From: Desulfobacterales bacterium
Lineage (GTDB): Bacteria > Desulfobacterota > Desulfobacteria > Desulfobacterales > QNYZ01
Direction of reading: 5' to 3'
Assembly (NCBI GenBank): GCA_029938515.1
Contig: JAOZUU010000242.1
Location: 1-5,110 of the forward strand
Length of the DNA stretch: 5,110 bases
Made by a program: the position numbers and the translations under genes. Positions 1-4,974 of this stretch are shown piece after piece (position 1 is the stretch's first letter; each line of letters starts with the position of its first letter). Under the pieces are notes generated by a model. The model had not been told where the DNA came from and did not search any database. It saw nothing but the letters and a program-made list of their open reading frames with translations.

Positions 1-69
1 GCCAACGCCGCCGGGATTTCAGCCGATGCAGTGATCGACGAATTGATTAAACAGGTGGCGGTGGCGTAA
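1..69 (+). CDS. MoxR-family AAA+ ATPase, C-terminal end only (partial)
   Basis: The window opens in frame inside a gene. Reading from base 1 gives 22 residues ending GISADAVIDELIKQVAVA and then TAA at 67-69. MoxR ATPases commonly end in a helical lid segment of the form G-[IT]-[ST]-x(3)-[VI]-x(2)-[IL]-[IL]-x(2)-V-x-V, which this matches in spacing and character. The next genes (DUF58, DUF4381 and two vWA proteins) are the standard partners downstream of moxR, which strengthens the call. MoxR proteins are ATP-dependent chaperone-like enzymes thought to help assemble or activate partner complexes through vWA proteins. No Walker A, Walker B or sensor motif is visible because those lie upstream of the window. 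The identification is therefore part tail resemblance and part context. Confidence 0.66.
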   Translation, partial: ANAAGISADAVIDELIKQVAVA

Positions 70-72
70 AAC

Positions 73-106
73 AGGGTCGAAGGGTCGAAAAGTGGAAAGA
101 TAGAAG
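73..106. repeat. Class C octamer array, left arm
   Basis: Four degenerate octamers begin three bases after the moxR stop codon: AGGGTCGA at 73-80, again at 81-88, AAAGTGGA at 89-96 and AAGATAGA at 97-104. The segment 76-93 is an imperfect inverted match to the ACTTTTCGAC/TTTCGACC stretch at about 375-391, so the two arrays bracket almost the whole moxR-DUF58 gap. The function is unknown. The inverted arrangement suggests a long imperfect RNA or DNA stem. Confidence 0.6.
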
Positions 107-111
107 AGATT

Positions 112-292
112 GAACGTCCAACATCCAACGCCCAACGTTCAACGTCGAACAAGAAACCAAACACAATCAAATTCGAAGTTGGGGATTCAATGGTTTTTTA
201 TAATAATGATAGAATACCTTCTTGAAAGTTGAGCGTTGAACGTTCGATGTTGAATGTTCATTTTTGAATTAAACGTCCATCGCCTAACGTTC
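112..292 (+). repeat. Class A stem-loop element, copy 1 (no gene inside)
   Basis: Five heptamers of the form AACGTTC (113-147) are followed by a core of about 77 bases (151-227) and then four heptamers of the inverted form GTTGAAC (228-255). Bases 133-150 and 228-245 can pair at 14 of 18 positions, so the unit can fold as one large stem-loop. A few further heptamers (AACGTCC 272-278, ATCGCCT 279-285, AACGTTC 286-292) follow. The core is nearly the same as that of copy 2 upstream of the second four-helix-bundle gene: by eye there are 7 mismatches and 2 single-base gaps over the 84 positions 141-224. No reading frame is evident inside it, so this is a solo copy. Confidence 0.85.
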
Positions 293-300
293 AATTAAAG

Positions 301-391
301 ACATTGAAAGACAGAGTCAAAAAGTCAAAAGATCGAGGAAGAAAATGATTCCCCTTTGGACTTTAGTCTCTTAGACTTTTCGACTTTCGAC
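301..391. repeat. Class C octamer arrays, right arm, capable of a local hairpin
   Basis: Two opposing octamer stretches lie just before the DUF58 gene. One is GTCA-AAA-type at 313-335 and the other is GACTTTTC/GACTTTCG-type at 359-391. They are imperfect inverted repeats of each other around a loop near 337-358. The second stretch is also an imperfect inverted repeat of the array at 73-96. Together with the nested class A element they account for nearly all of the 335-bp gap between moxR and DUF58. No convincing promoter was recognised here. Confidence 0.6.
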
Positions 392-392
392 C

Positions 393-397
393 AAAGG
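393..397 (+). promoter_or_regulatory. Ribosome binding site deciding the DUF58 start at 405
   Basis: AAAGG lies 7 bases before the ATG at 405 and 14 bases before the alternative ATG at 412. The spacing favours 405, the start whose frame also encodes the family-like N-terminal peptide of DUF58. Confidence 0.55.
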
Positions 398-404
398 TAT
401 TTAA

Positions 405-1386
405 ATGAACCTTGCCATCAGAAAAGACACAAATCGTGCTGCCGACCAACAGACCCGGCAGAATGAAGACGAACGGGTATACACCAGCCTTGCCCATCTG
501 GTTCGCATGGCCCACCAGGCGAACGGTTTCTCTTTTTTGCCCCGCCAAGCCCCTGCACAGCCTGCTGTCTGGACGGCACGCCGCCAAAGTCCGGGGCCGG
601 GGCCTGAATTTCGAGGAGATCCGCGCTTATCTGCCTGGTGACGATATCCGTTCCATCGACTGGAAAGTCACGGCCAGGACCCGTGAGCCCCACATTCGCG
701 TTTACACGGAAGAGCGGGAGCGGCCGGCCTATCTTTTGGTGGATCAGCGACTGGCCATGTTTTTCGGCACCCGGGTGCGTCTGAAATCAGTTGTCGCCGC
801 TGAAGCGGCAGCCCTTGGCGCCTGGCGGATTTTATCCATGGGCGACCGGGCCGGCGCTCTGGTTTTCAACGATACGGAAATAAAGGAAATCCGACCTCAT
901 CGCAGCCGACAAAGCGTCATGCGGATTTTACAGGCGGTGGTGGATAAAAACCACGCTCTGGGAGCTGATCAGGAGGCTCAACCCGATCCGGCCATGCTCA
1001 CCCGGGCCCTGCAGGGGGTGCACCGCCTTGTCGGGCATGACGCCCTCATCGCCGTGATCAGCGATTTTGACGGACTGGACGAGCAGGGACGCAAAATTCT
1101 GCTCGAACTGCGCCAGCATAACGATGTAATCTGCGTTCTTGTTCATGACCCCAGTGCCACCGAGCTGCCGGCCAGCAGCGCTTTCGTGATCACGGACGGC
1201 GAACTGCAGGTTGAACTGAAACTCACTGACAAGCGCGTACGCCGTCGGATCCACGAAGCGGCCAAAGGGCGGATCGCCAGGGTGTTGGATATCCTGCATG
1301 AGATTAATATTCCCGTCATACCGCTGAACACGGTGGAAGATGTGGCCGAGCAGGTGAGGCATCTGTTGGGAAACAGACATTTGTGA
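405..1386 (+). CDS. DUF58 family protein, with apparent single-base frameshift near 549-553
   Basis: DUF58 proteins are vWA-like partners of MoxR ATPases. Starting at 405, the first frame encodes VYTSLAHLVRMAHQANGFSF, like the N-terminus of this subfamily as I recall it. The DUF58 core continues in the next frame with LHSLLSGRH, RGRGLNFEEIR, LPGDDIRSIDW and VYTEERERP. The switch falls at the CCCC run 550-553. Removing one base joins the frames into 326 residues, with RGRG at about 63-66, PGDD at 77-80 and IDW at 84-86. An uninterrupted frame from the ATG at 412 also exists (324 residues), but its first 46 or so residues look unrelated to the family. The position usually holding the DxSxS metal site reads VDQRLAM (D113), so metal binding of the classic type is unlikely. 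No membrane segment is seen. The stop codon lies in the first unit of the class B array. The indel may be a sequencing error or a real mutation. Confidence 0.88.
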
Positions 1387-1427
1387 ATTGTGATTTTTGA
1401 TTGGCGAATTCATTTGTGATTTGTGAT
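1381..1427. repeat. Class B heptamer array, left arm
   Basis: Units are TTGTGAA 1381-1387, TTGTGAT 1388-1394, TTTTGAT 1395-1401 and the weaker TGGCGAA 1402-1408. After a 5-base break come TTGTGAT 1414-1420 and TTGTGAT 1421-1427. The DUF58 stop codon TGA (1384-1386) is inside the first unit. The array is complementary to the ATCACAA units at 1794-1821. Confidence 0.85.
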
Positions 1428-1436
1428 TGAAAATTT

Positions 1437-1793
1437 ATGAGTCCGCCTGAAGAGTTAAGGAATAGAACAAAGCAATTTGCTTTACGTATGATCAAGCTGC
1501 TTGAATCTTTGCCAAATACAGCTTCAGCCAGAACGATTGGGAACCAGCTAATACGGTCCGGCACTTCGGTTGGTGCAAATTATCGGGCCTGCTGCCGTGC
1601 CAGGTCAACGGCAGGTTTTATTGCAAAACTTGGCATCGTAATCGAAGAGGCGGATGAAAGCGCTTTCTGGATGGAACTCATAATCGATTCACAAATTATG
1701 AAAATAGAGATGATAGAGCCTTTGCTGAACGAAGCTAATGAACTGGTAAAAATTTTTGTGGCCTCAAGACAAACGGCAAGAAAGAATAAATAA
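1437..1793 (+). CDS. Four-helix-bundle protein (23S rRNA intervening-sequence S23/IVP family)
   Basis: The gene encodes a 118-residue all-alpha protein. It carries the hallmarks of the family: LLESLPNT at about 21-28, QLIRSGTSVGANYRA at 37-51, KLGIVIEEADESAFWMEL at about 64-81, and a final helix NELVKIFVASRQTARKNK. Family members pack as four-helix bundles and oligomerise into a basic barrel. They were first found inside 23S rRNA intervening sequences, and Avd of diversity-generating retroelements is structurally related. The role outside rRNA is not established. The ATG has no clear Shine-Dalgarno sequence. The gene lies between inverted class B heptamer arrays, with the right array starting at the base after its TAA stop. 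It interrupts the DUF58-DUF4381 junction and is AT-richer than its neighbours, suggesting later arrival. It belongs to a different subgroup from the second copy in this window (SVGANYRA versus SPYANHGE). Confidence 0.9.
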   Translation: MSPPEELRNRTKQFALRMIKLLESLPNTASARTIGNQLIRSGTSVGANYRACCRARSTAGFIAKLGIVIEEADESAFWMELIIDSQIMKIEMIEPLLNEANELVKIFVASRQTARKNK

Positions 1794-1821
1794 TTCACAA
1801 ATCATAAATCACGAATCACAA
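1794..1821. repeat. Class B heptamer array, right arm
   Basis: Four uninterrupted heptamers are present: TTCACAA 1794-1800, ATCATAA 1801-1807, ATCACGA 1808-1814 and ATCACAA 1815-1821. They start directly after the stop codon of the four-helix-bundle gene and end directly before the ATG of the DUF4381 gene. They are the inverted counterpart of the array at 1381-1427. Confidence 0.88.
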
Positions 1822-2343
1822 ATGTATTCCAGTTTAACGAATCTTCGCGACATCGTCGAACCGGCAACCATCACATGGTGGCCGCCGGCTTCCGGGCTGG
1901 TGCTGCTTTGCATACTCTTTCTTCTGTGGGCAATGGTGGCTGCTCTGCTCTGGTGGCGGCACTGGCAGCGCAATGCCTATCGCCGGGCGGCGCTTCACGA
2001 TCTCACTGCCATCGGAGAACAGGTGCGCTCACCCCAAACCCGGACCGCAGGTATCCGACAGCTCTCGGTGCTGCTCAAGCGCGTCGCCCTGGCCGCCTAT
2101 CCCCGTGCCGAGGTGGCATCGCTTACCGGGAATAAGTGGATCGCTTTTCTTGATCAGCACATCAGCGCAGATCTCTTCATCAAAGGTCCCGGCCAGGTGC
2201 TCACTGCGACCATGACCGAACCGAATCCCGGCGCGGACCTGACCGATTCCGACTGCAACGGCATAATCCAAGCCGTGCGACGCTGGATAACCGGCCACCG
2301 GATGGAGGACAATCCGGCCGATCCCGCCGAGGCCGGAGCGTAA
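1822..2343 (+). CDS. DUF4381 domain-containing membrane protein
   Basis: The protein is 173 residues from the ATG at 1822. The start is chosen because the translation MYSSLTNLRDIVEPATITWWPP has the typical DUF4381 opening (LRDI...P....WWPPA). The open frame reaches upstream to 1756, but those 22 residues are only array and the end of the previous gene. A single hydrophobic segment lies at about 24-46, followed by a cytoplasmic-type basic stretch (WWRHWQRNAYRR). The family motif LLKRVALAAYPRAEVASLTG with KWIAFLD follows at about 84-110. DUF4381 genes sit between DUF58 and vWA genes in moxR/bat loci, as here, and probably encode an inner-membrane component of that complex. The biochemical role is unknown. 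The stop is 4 bp before batA, an ordinary operon junction. No Shine-Dalgarno precedes the start, because the heptamer array abuts it. Translation may depend on coupling to the four-helix-bundle gene that ends 28 bp upstream. Confidence 0.87.
   Translation: MYSSLTNLRDIVEPATITWWPPASGLVLLCILFLLWAMVAALLWWRHWQRNAYRRAALHDLTAIGEQVRSPQTRTAGIRQLSVLLKRVALAAYPRAEVASLTGNKWIAFLDQHISADLFIKGPGQVLTATMTEPNPGADLTDSDCNGIIQAVRRWITGHRMEDNPADPAEAGA
2335..2338 (+). promoter_or_regulatory. Ribosome binding site of the batA-like gene
   Basis: GGAG lies inside the end of the DUF4381 gene, 9 bases before the ATG at 2348. It supports that start and shows what an undisturbed junction in this operon looks like. Confidence 0.5.
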
Positions 2344-2347
2344 ACCG

Positions 2348-3334
2348 ATGCTGACCTTTGGCTATCCCTGGTTATTTATTGTCCTGCCCCTGCCGCTTCT
2401 TTTGCGCTGGTTACTGCCTGCCTATGGGGAACAGCGCCCGGCGGTGCGCATGCCCTTTTTTAAGATGCTGACCGAAACGAGCGGTTCCAAAACCGCCGGG
2501 GGCGCGGCGGTGCGAAAACGCAGCCTGATTCAGGCATTGCTATTAATCGTGATCTGGTGCGCGGCGGTTGTGGCTCTGACCCGGCCCCAGTGGCTGGAGC
2601 CTCCGGTGGTGCGGGAGCTGCCCACCCGTGATCTGCTTTTGGCCGTGGACCTTTCCGGCTCCATGGAGGCAAAGGACTTCAAAAACAAAGAAGGCAAGAC
2701 CGTGGACAGATTGACAGCGGTCAAGGAGGTGCTGGATGAATTTCTATCCCGGCGCCAGGGTGACCGGATCGGGCTTCTGGTCTTTGGCACGGCCGCTTTT
2801 GTCCAGGTTCCCTTTACCCAGGATCTGGAAGTCAGCAGGCAACTGCTCGGAGAAACCGCGGTTCGCATGGCCGGCCCGAAAACCGCTTTTGGCGATGCCA
2901 TCGGCCTGGGCATCACGCTCTTTGAACGCAGCGAAGTCGAGCAGCGTGTCATGATCGTGCTCACCGACGGTAACGATACCGGCAGCAAGGTGCCACCCCA
3001 CGAGGCGGCCCGGATCGCTGCCGACAAGGGGATTGTTATCCACACGGTGGCCATCGGCGATCCGACCTCCGTGGGCGAGGAAAAGCTGGATCAGGAAGCC
3101 CTCAAGCAGGTGGCCAAGATCAGCAAGGGTAAATACTTTTTTGCCGGCGACCGTGAACAGCTCGAAGGAATCTACACGGAACTCGATCGGCTGGAAACCC
3201 GCAAGGTTGAAACGGTCTCTTACCGTCCCAGGCTGGATTTGTTCCATTGGCCTTTGGCGCTGATTGCGGGGCTTTTTCTGGGTTATCACTTGATAATGGC
3301 GATTGTCAGTGGAAGAAAAAGAGGAATAAGATGA
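2348..3334 (+). CDS. batA: BatA-like vWA domain membrane protein
   Basis: The protein has 328 residues with the usual BatA architecture: two N-terminal hydrophobic segments (about 7-24 and 60-78), a vWA domain (about 95-290) and a C-terminal membrane helix (about 302-322). The metal-ion-dependent adhesion site looks complete: DLSGS at 101-105, the threonine T179 in MAGPKTAFGDA, and D207 in VLTDGND. VWA proteins of this type pair with MoxR ATPases and are expected to hold a divalent metal for partner binding at the membrane. The name Bat comes from the Bacteroides aerotolerance operon; function in this organism is unknown. The start has a GGAG site 9 bases upstream and lies 4 bp after DUF4381, so the two are probably translated together. 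The stop TGA (3332-3334) overlaps the first bases of the class A repeat that separates this gene from its natural partner, the BatB-like gene. Confidence 0.92.
   Translation: MLTFGYPWLFIVLPLPLLLRWLLPAYGEQRPAVRMPFFKMLTETSGSKTAGGAAVRKRSLIQALLLIVIWCAAVVALTRPQWLEPPVVRELPTRDLLLAVDLSGSMEAKDFKNKEGKTVDRLTAVKEVLDEFLSRRQGDRIGLLVFGTAAFVQVPFTQDLEVSRQLLGETAVRMAGPKTAFGDAIGLGITLFERSEVEQRVMIVLTDGNDTGSKVPPHEAARIAADKGIVIHTVAIGDPTSVGEEKLDQEALKQVAKISKGKYFFAGDREQLEGIYTELDRLETRKVETVSYRPRLDLFHWPLALIAGLFLGYHLIMAIVSGRKRGIR
3321..3334 (+). promoter_or_regulatory. Apparent relic of the original batA-batB translational junction
   Basis: GAGGAA (3321-3326) is a strong Shine-Dalgarno-like sequence. It is followed after 4 bases by ATG (3331-3333), which overlaps the batA stop TGA as ATGA. 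This is a typical coupled start, yet the frame from this ATG runs straight into the class A heptamers, and the batB-like gene now starts about 700 bp downstream without such a site. I infer that this was the original batB start signal, separated from its gene by the inserted elements. Alternatively it is a chance motif in a basic C-terminus (RKRGIR). Confidence 0.4.
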
Positions 3335-3454
3335 ACGCTCAACATTCAACGTTCAACATTCAACGTCGAACTAGAAACCAAACACATCAAATTCGAAGTT
3401 AGAGAATCAATGGTTTTTATAAAATTGACAGAATACCTTCTTGGAACGTTGAAC
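3332..3454 (+). repeat. Class A stem-loop element, copy 2
   Basis: Five AACGTTC-type heptamers (3334-3368) are followed by the same core as copy 1, including AGAAACCAAACACA, TCAAATTCGAAGTT, TCAATGGTTTTT and AGAATACCTTCTTG. A short right arm GAACGTTGAA (3444-3453) is the exact inverse of 3345-3354. It ends a few bases before the second four-helix-bundle gene, so the right arm is shorter than in copy 1. The batA stop codon is made from its first bases. Confidence 0.87.
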
Positions 3455-3459
3455 CGGAA

Positions 3460-3840
3460 ATGAAGATGAATAAGCGGGAATATGATCTTGAAGAGCGGTT
3501 GCTTGAGTATTCGGTGAGAATTATCAAGCTGGTTGAAAAATTGCCAAATACCAGAACCGGAAATCATGTTGCCGGGCAATTGATGAAATCAGGCACTTCA
3601 CCTTACGCAAATCATGGTGAAGCACAGGCAGCAGAATCTTTAAAAGATTTTATCCATAAGATGCGTATTTGCCTTAAAGAATTAAGGGAATCCAAACGAT
3701 GGCTGAGACTTATTCAGCGCGTACCGCTGATTAAGCCTCCCGACAAAGTGGACGATCTATTACAGGAAACAGAAGAATTAATCAAAATCTTTGCGACCAG
3801 TATTCGAACAGCAGAAAAGAACAGGGAAAATAAAAAATGA
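3460..3840 (+). CDS. Four-helix-bundle protein (23S rRNA intervening-sequence S23/IVP family), second copy
   Basis: The gene encodes a 126-residue all-alpha protein of the same superfamily as the gene at 1437 but of another subgroup. Shared marks are KLVEKLPNT at about 23-31, QLMKSGTSPYANHGEAQAAES at 40-60, DFIHKMRICLKELRESKRWL at about 63-82 and a last helix ELIKIFATSIRTAEKN. The YANHGEAQ and KELRES wording separates it from the SVGANYR/EEADES type. It is predicted to be a small cytosolic, possibly nucleic-acid-associated bundle; no function is established outside rRNA intervening sequences. The start could also be the ATG at 3466, which has GGAA 6 bases upstream. The TGA stop overlaps the first base of copy 3 of the class A repeat. 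Base composition is AT-richer than batA and batB, and the gene splits that pair, so acquisition by insertion is likely. Confidence 0.88.
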   Translation: MKMNKREYDLEERLLEYSVRIIKLVEKLPNTRTGNHVAGQLMKSGTSPYANHGEAQAAESLKDFIHKMRICLKELRESKRWLRLIQRVPLIKPPDKVDDLLQETEELIKIFATSIRTAEKNRENKK

Positions 3841-4015
3841 ACGTCCAACATTCAACTTTCAAGAAGGTATTCTATATCATTTTTTATAAGGAAAAACGTT
3901 GGACACTTAATAACCTACTTCCAGTTCGGTAGGCTTGGTTTTTAGTTGGACGTTGAACGTTGGACGTTGGATGTTGAGCGTTAATATTTTGTCCGTTCGA
4001 TGTTGAAAGTTAACC
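3840..4015 (-). repeat. Class A stem-loop element, copy 3 (inverted, diverged centre)
   Basis: Left heptamers AACGTCC, AACATTC and AACTTTC (3840-3860) are followed by AAGAAGGTATTCTAT (3861-3875), the reverse complement of the core end of copies 1 and 2. The right side has GGCTTGGTTTTTAGTT and five GTTGAAC-type heptamers (3945-3979), with three more at 3995-4015. Bases 3839-3856 and 3952-3969 can pair at 16 of 18 positions. The middle (about 3889-3931) does not match the other copies. Confidence 0.83.
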
Positions 4016-4035
4016 ATTTTAACATTTAATCACCT

Positions 4036-4974
4036 ATGCCCGAATTATTCACAAATTTCCACTTCCTCCGCCCTTTGTGGCTGATAGCGTTATTGCCCGG
4101 CCTCGCCTTGTGGTGGCTCCTGCGCAGAAACAAGGATCCTCTGCGGATGTACGGTGGATTGATTGCACCGCACCTGCTGAAACACCTCGTTATCGGTGAA
4201 ACCAAACAAGGTGTTTTTCATCCGGTGCGCATCTTTCCTTTGGCCTGGCTGCTGCTGGTCATTGCCTTGGCAGGGCCGAGCTGGCGAATGGAGCCATCCC
4301 CATTTGCCGAGCAGCAGGCCGGGCTCATGGTGCTGCTTAAGGTCAGCAGTTCCATGAAGGCCCAGGATCTACCGCCATCGCGACTGGAGAGGGCTATTTA
4401 TAAAATGAAGGATCTGTTTGCCGTACGCGGGCAGGAACCGAGCGGCCTGATCGCTTACAGCGGAAGTGCCCATCTGGTCATGCCATTAACCAAAGATACG
4501 CGCATCATCGAGCTGATGGCCGGCGAACTGGACCCGGACGTGATGCCGGTGGACGGCGATCGTCTCAGCGATGCCCTGGAGCTGGCCCGACAGCAATTTG
4601 AACGCAGTAAAACCACCGGTTCGATCCTGGTCATCGCCGACAGTATCGACGAGACCCAGGTCGGACGGTTGGGTGAATATCGGAAAAAAGACGGCCCACC
4701 GGTGCAGGTACTCGCCATGGCCCCTGAACAGCAGGCGGCCAAGGCGGCCGTCGTCCGGGGGGCCAGGGCACTTGATGCATCGGTCCACACGATAACGGTT
4801 GATGACGGTGATGTCCTGGATATCGTCGCGGGGGCCAAGCGAATGGTCGCCAACGTCAGTGCGCATCAGGAGGGATCCCGGCAGCGGGACGAAGGCTATT
4901 TGCTTGTTCCCCTCATCGCCGCACTGATCGCCCTGTGGGCACGCAGGGGATGGAGTCTGAGGTGGCAACTTTAG
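4036..4974 (+). CDS. batB: BatB-like vWA domain membrane protein with altered metal site
   Basis: The protein has 312 residues. It opens with FHFLRPLWLIALLPGLALWW (about 8-27), the characteristic BatB/BatA-type first membrane segment. A second segment follows at about 68-80 (PLAWLLLVIALAGPSW), then the vWA domain with AQDLPPSRLERA (109-120), GLIAYSGSAHLVMPLTKD and SILVIADSIDE. A C-terminal helix ends in ARRGW. The equivalent of DxSxS reads KVSSS at 102-106: the metal-binding aspartate is lysine, although both serines and the later aspartate (IADS) remain. No TPR region is fused to the C-terminus. It should work at the inner membrane with BatA and MoxR. The start ATG lacks a clear Shine-Dalgarno; the junction upstream is occupied by class A repeats and a four-helix-bundle gene. 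The TAG stop is the first triplet of the class D array. Confidence 0.9.
   Translation: MPELFTNFHFLRPLWLIALLPGLALWWLLRRNKDPLRMYGGLIAPHLLKHLVIGETKQGVFHPVRIFPLAWLLLVIALAGPSWRMEPSPFAEQQAGLMVLLKVSSSMKAQDLPPSRLERAIYKMKDLFAVRGQEPSGLIAYSGSAHLVMPLTKDTRIIELMAGELDPDVMPVDGDRLSDALELARQQFERSKTTGSILVIADSIDETQVGRLGEYRKKDGPPVQVLAMAPEQQAAKAAVVRGARALDASVHTITVDDGDVLDIVAGAKRMVANVSAHQEGSRQRDEGYLLVPLIAALIALWARRGWSLRWQL

Larger units (their letters stand above)
1381..1821 (+). mobile_element. Candidate four-helix-bundle cassette 1 (class B arrays plus gene)
   Basis: This unit consists of a left heptamer array (TTGTGAT form), a 118-residue four-helix-bundle gene and a right heptamer array (ATCACAA form, inverted). 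It fills the DUF58-DUF4381 junction exactly: it begins at the DUF58 stop codon and ends one base before the DUF4381 ATG. The interior is AT-richer than its neighbours. The layout resembles 23S rRNA intervening sequences, in which a gene of this family lies in a loop closed by complementary ends. No transposase is present, so mobility is inferred only from layout and base composition. Confidence 0.42.
3332..4015 (+). mobile_element. Candidate four-helix-bundle cassette 2 (inverted class A elements plus gene)
   Basis: The unit is copy 2 of the class A stem-loop (3332-3454), a 126-residue four-helix-bundle gene (3460-3840), then copy 3 in the opposite orientation (3840-3982) with trailing heptamers to 4015. 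It fills nearly the whole batA-batB gap of about 700 bp. The arrangement resembles a small composite element with inverted ends, but no transposase is encoded. Mobility is inferred from the repeated, inverted ends and from the solo third copy at 112-292. Confidence 0.42.

Noticed and set aside
112..300. Tandem repeats resembling a CRISPR array
   Set aside because: Units are 7-8 bp, degenerate and contiguous, with no unique spacers of regular length and no cas genes.
546..556. Programmed ribosomal frameshift in DUF58
   Set aside because: CAA GCC CCT is not a known +1 slippery context, no stop codon or stimulatory structure is evident, and family members are normally read in one frame. A simple indel is more economical.
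928..1413. Minus-strand open frame opposite the end of DUF58
   Set aside because: It overlaps conserved DUF58 coding sequence, has no recognisable domain and is best explained as a shadow.
1437..1793. Avd accessory gene of a diversity-generating retroelement
   Set aside because: The fold family is related, but there is no reverse transcriptase, template repeat or variable repeat in the window.
1756..1821. Upstream extension of the DUF4381 gene to an ATG at 1756
   Set aside because: The extra 22 residues come from the end of the four-helix-bundle gene and the heptamer array. The family-like N-terminus begins at 1822.
1381..1821. Genuine 23S rRNA intervening sequence
   Set aside because: The flanks are protein-coding (DUF58 and DUF4381), with no rRNA sequence on either side. 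Only the protein family and the inverted-end layout are shared.
2744..3349. Long minus-strand open frame (201 codons) opposite batA, and a similar one at 4486-4968 opposite batB
   Set aside because: They lie wholly opposite strongly supported vWA genes, show no recognisable domain, and are typical antisense shadows in GC-rich coding sequence.
3913..3945. Rho-independent terminator in copy 3
   Set aside because: The hairpin stem is only 5 bp and is followed by GGTTTTTAG inside the repeat. It is too weak, and batB lies downstream in the same operon.
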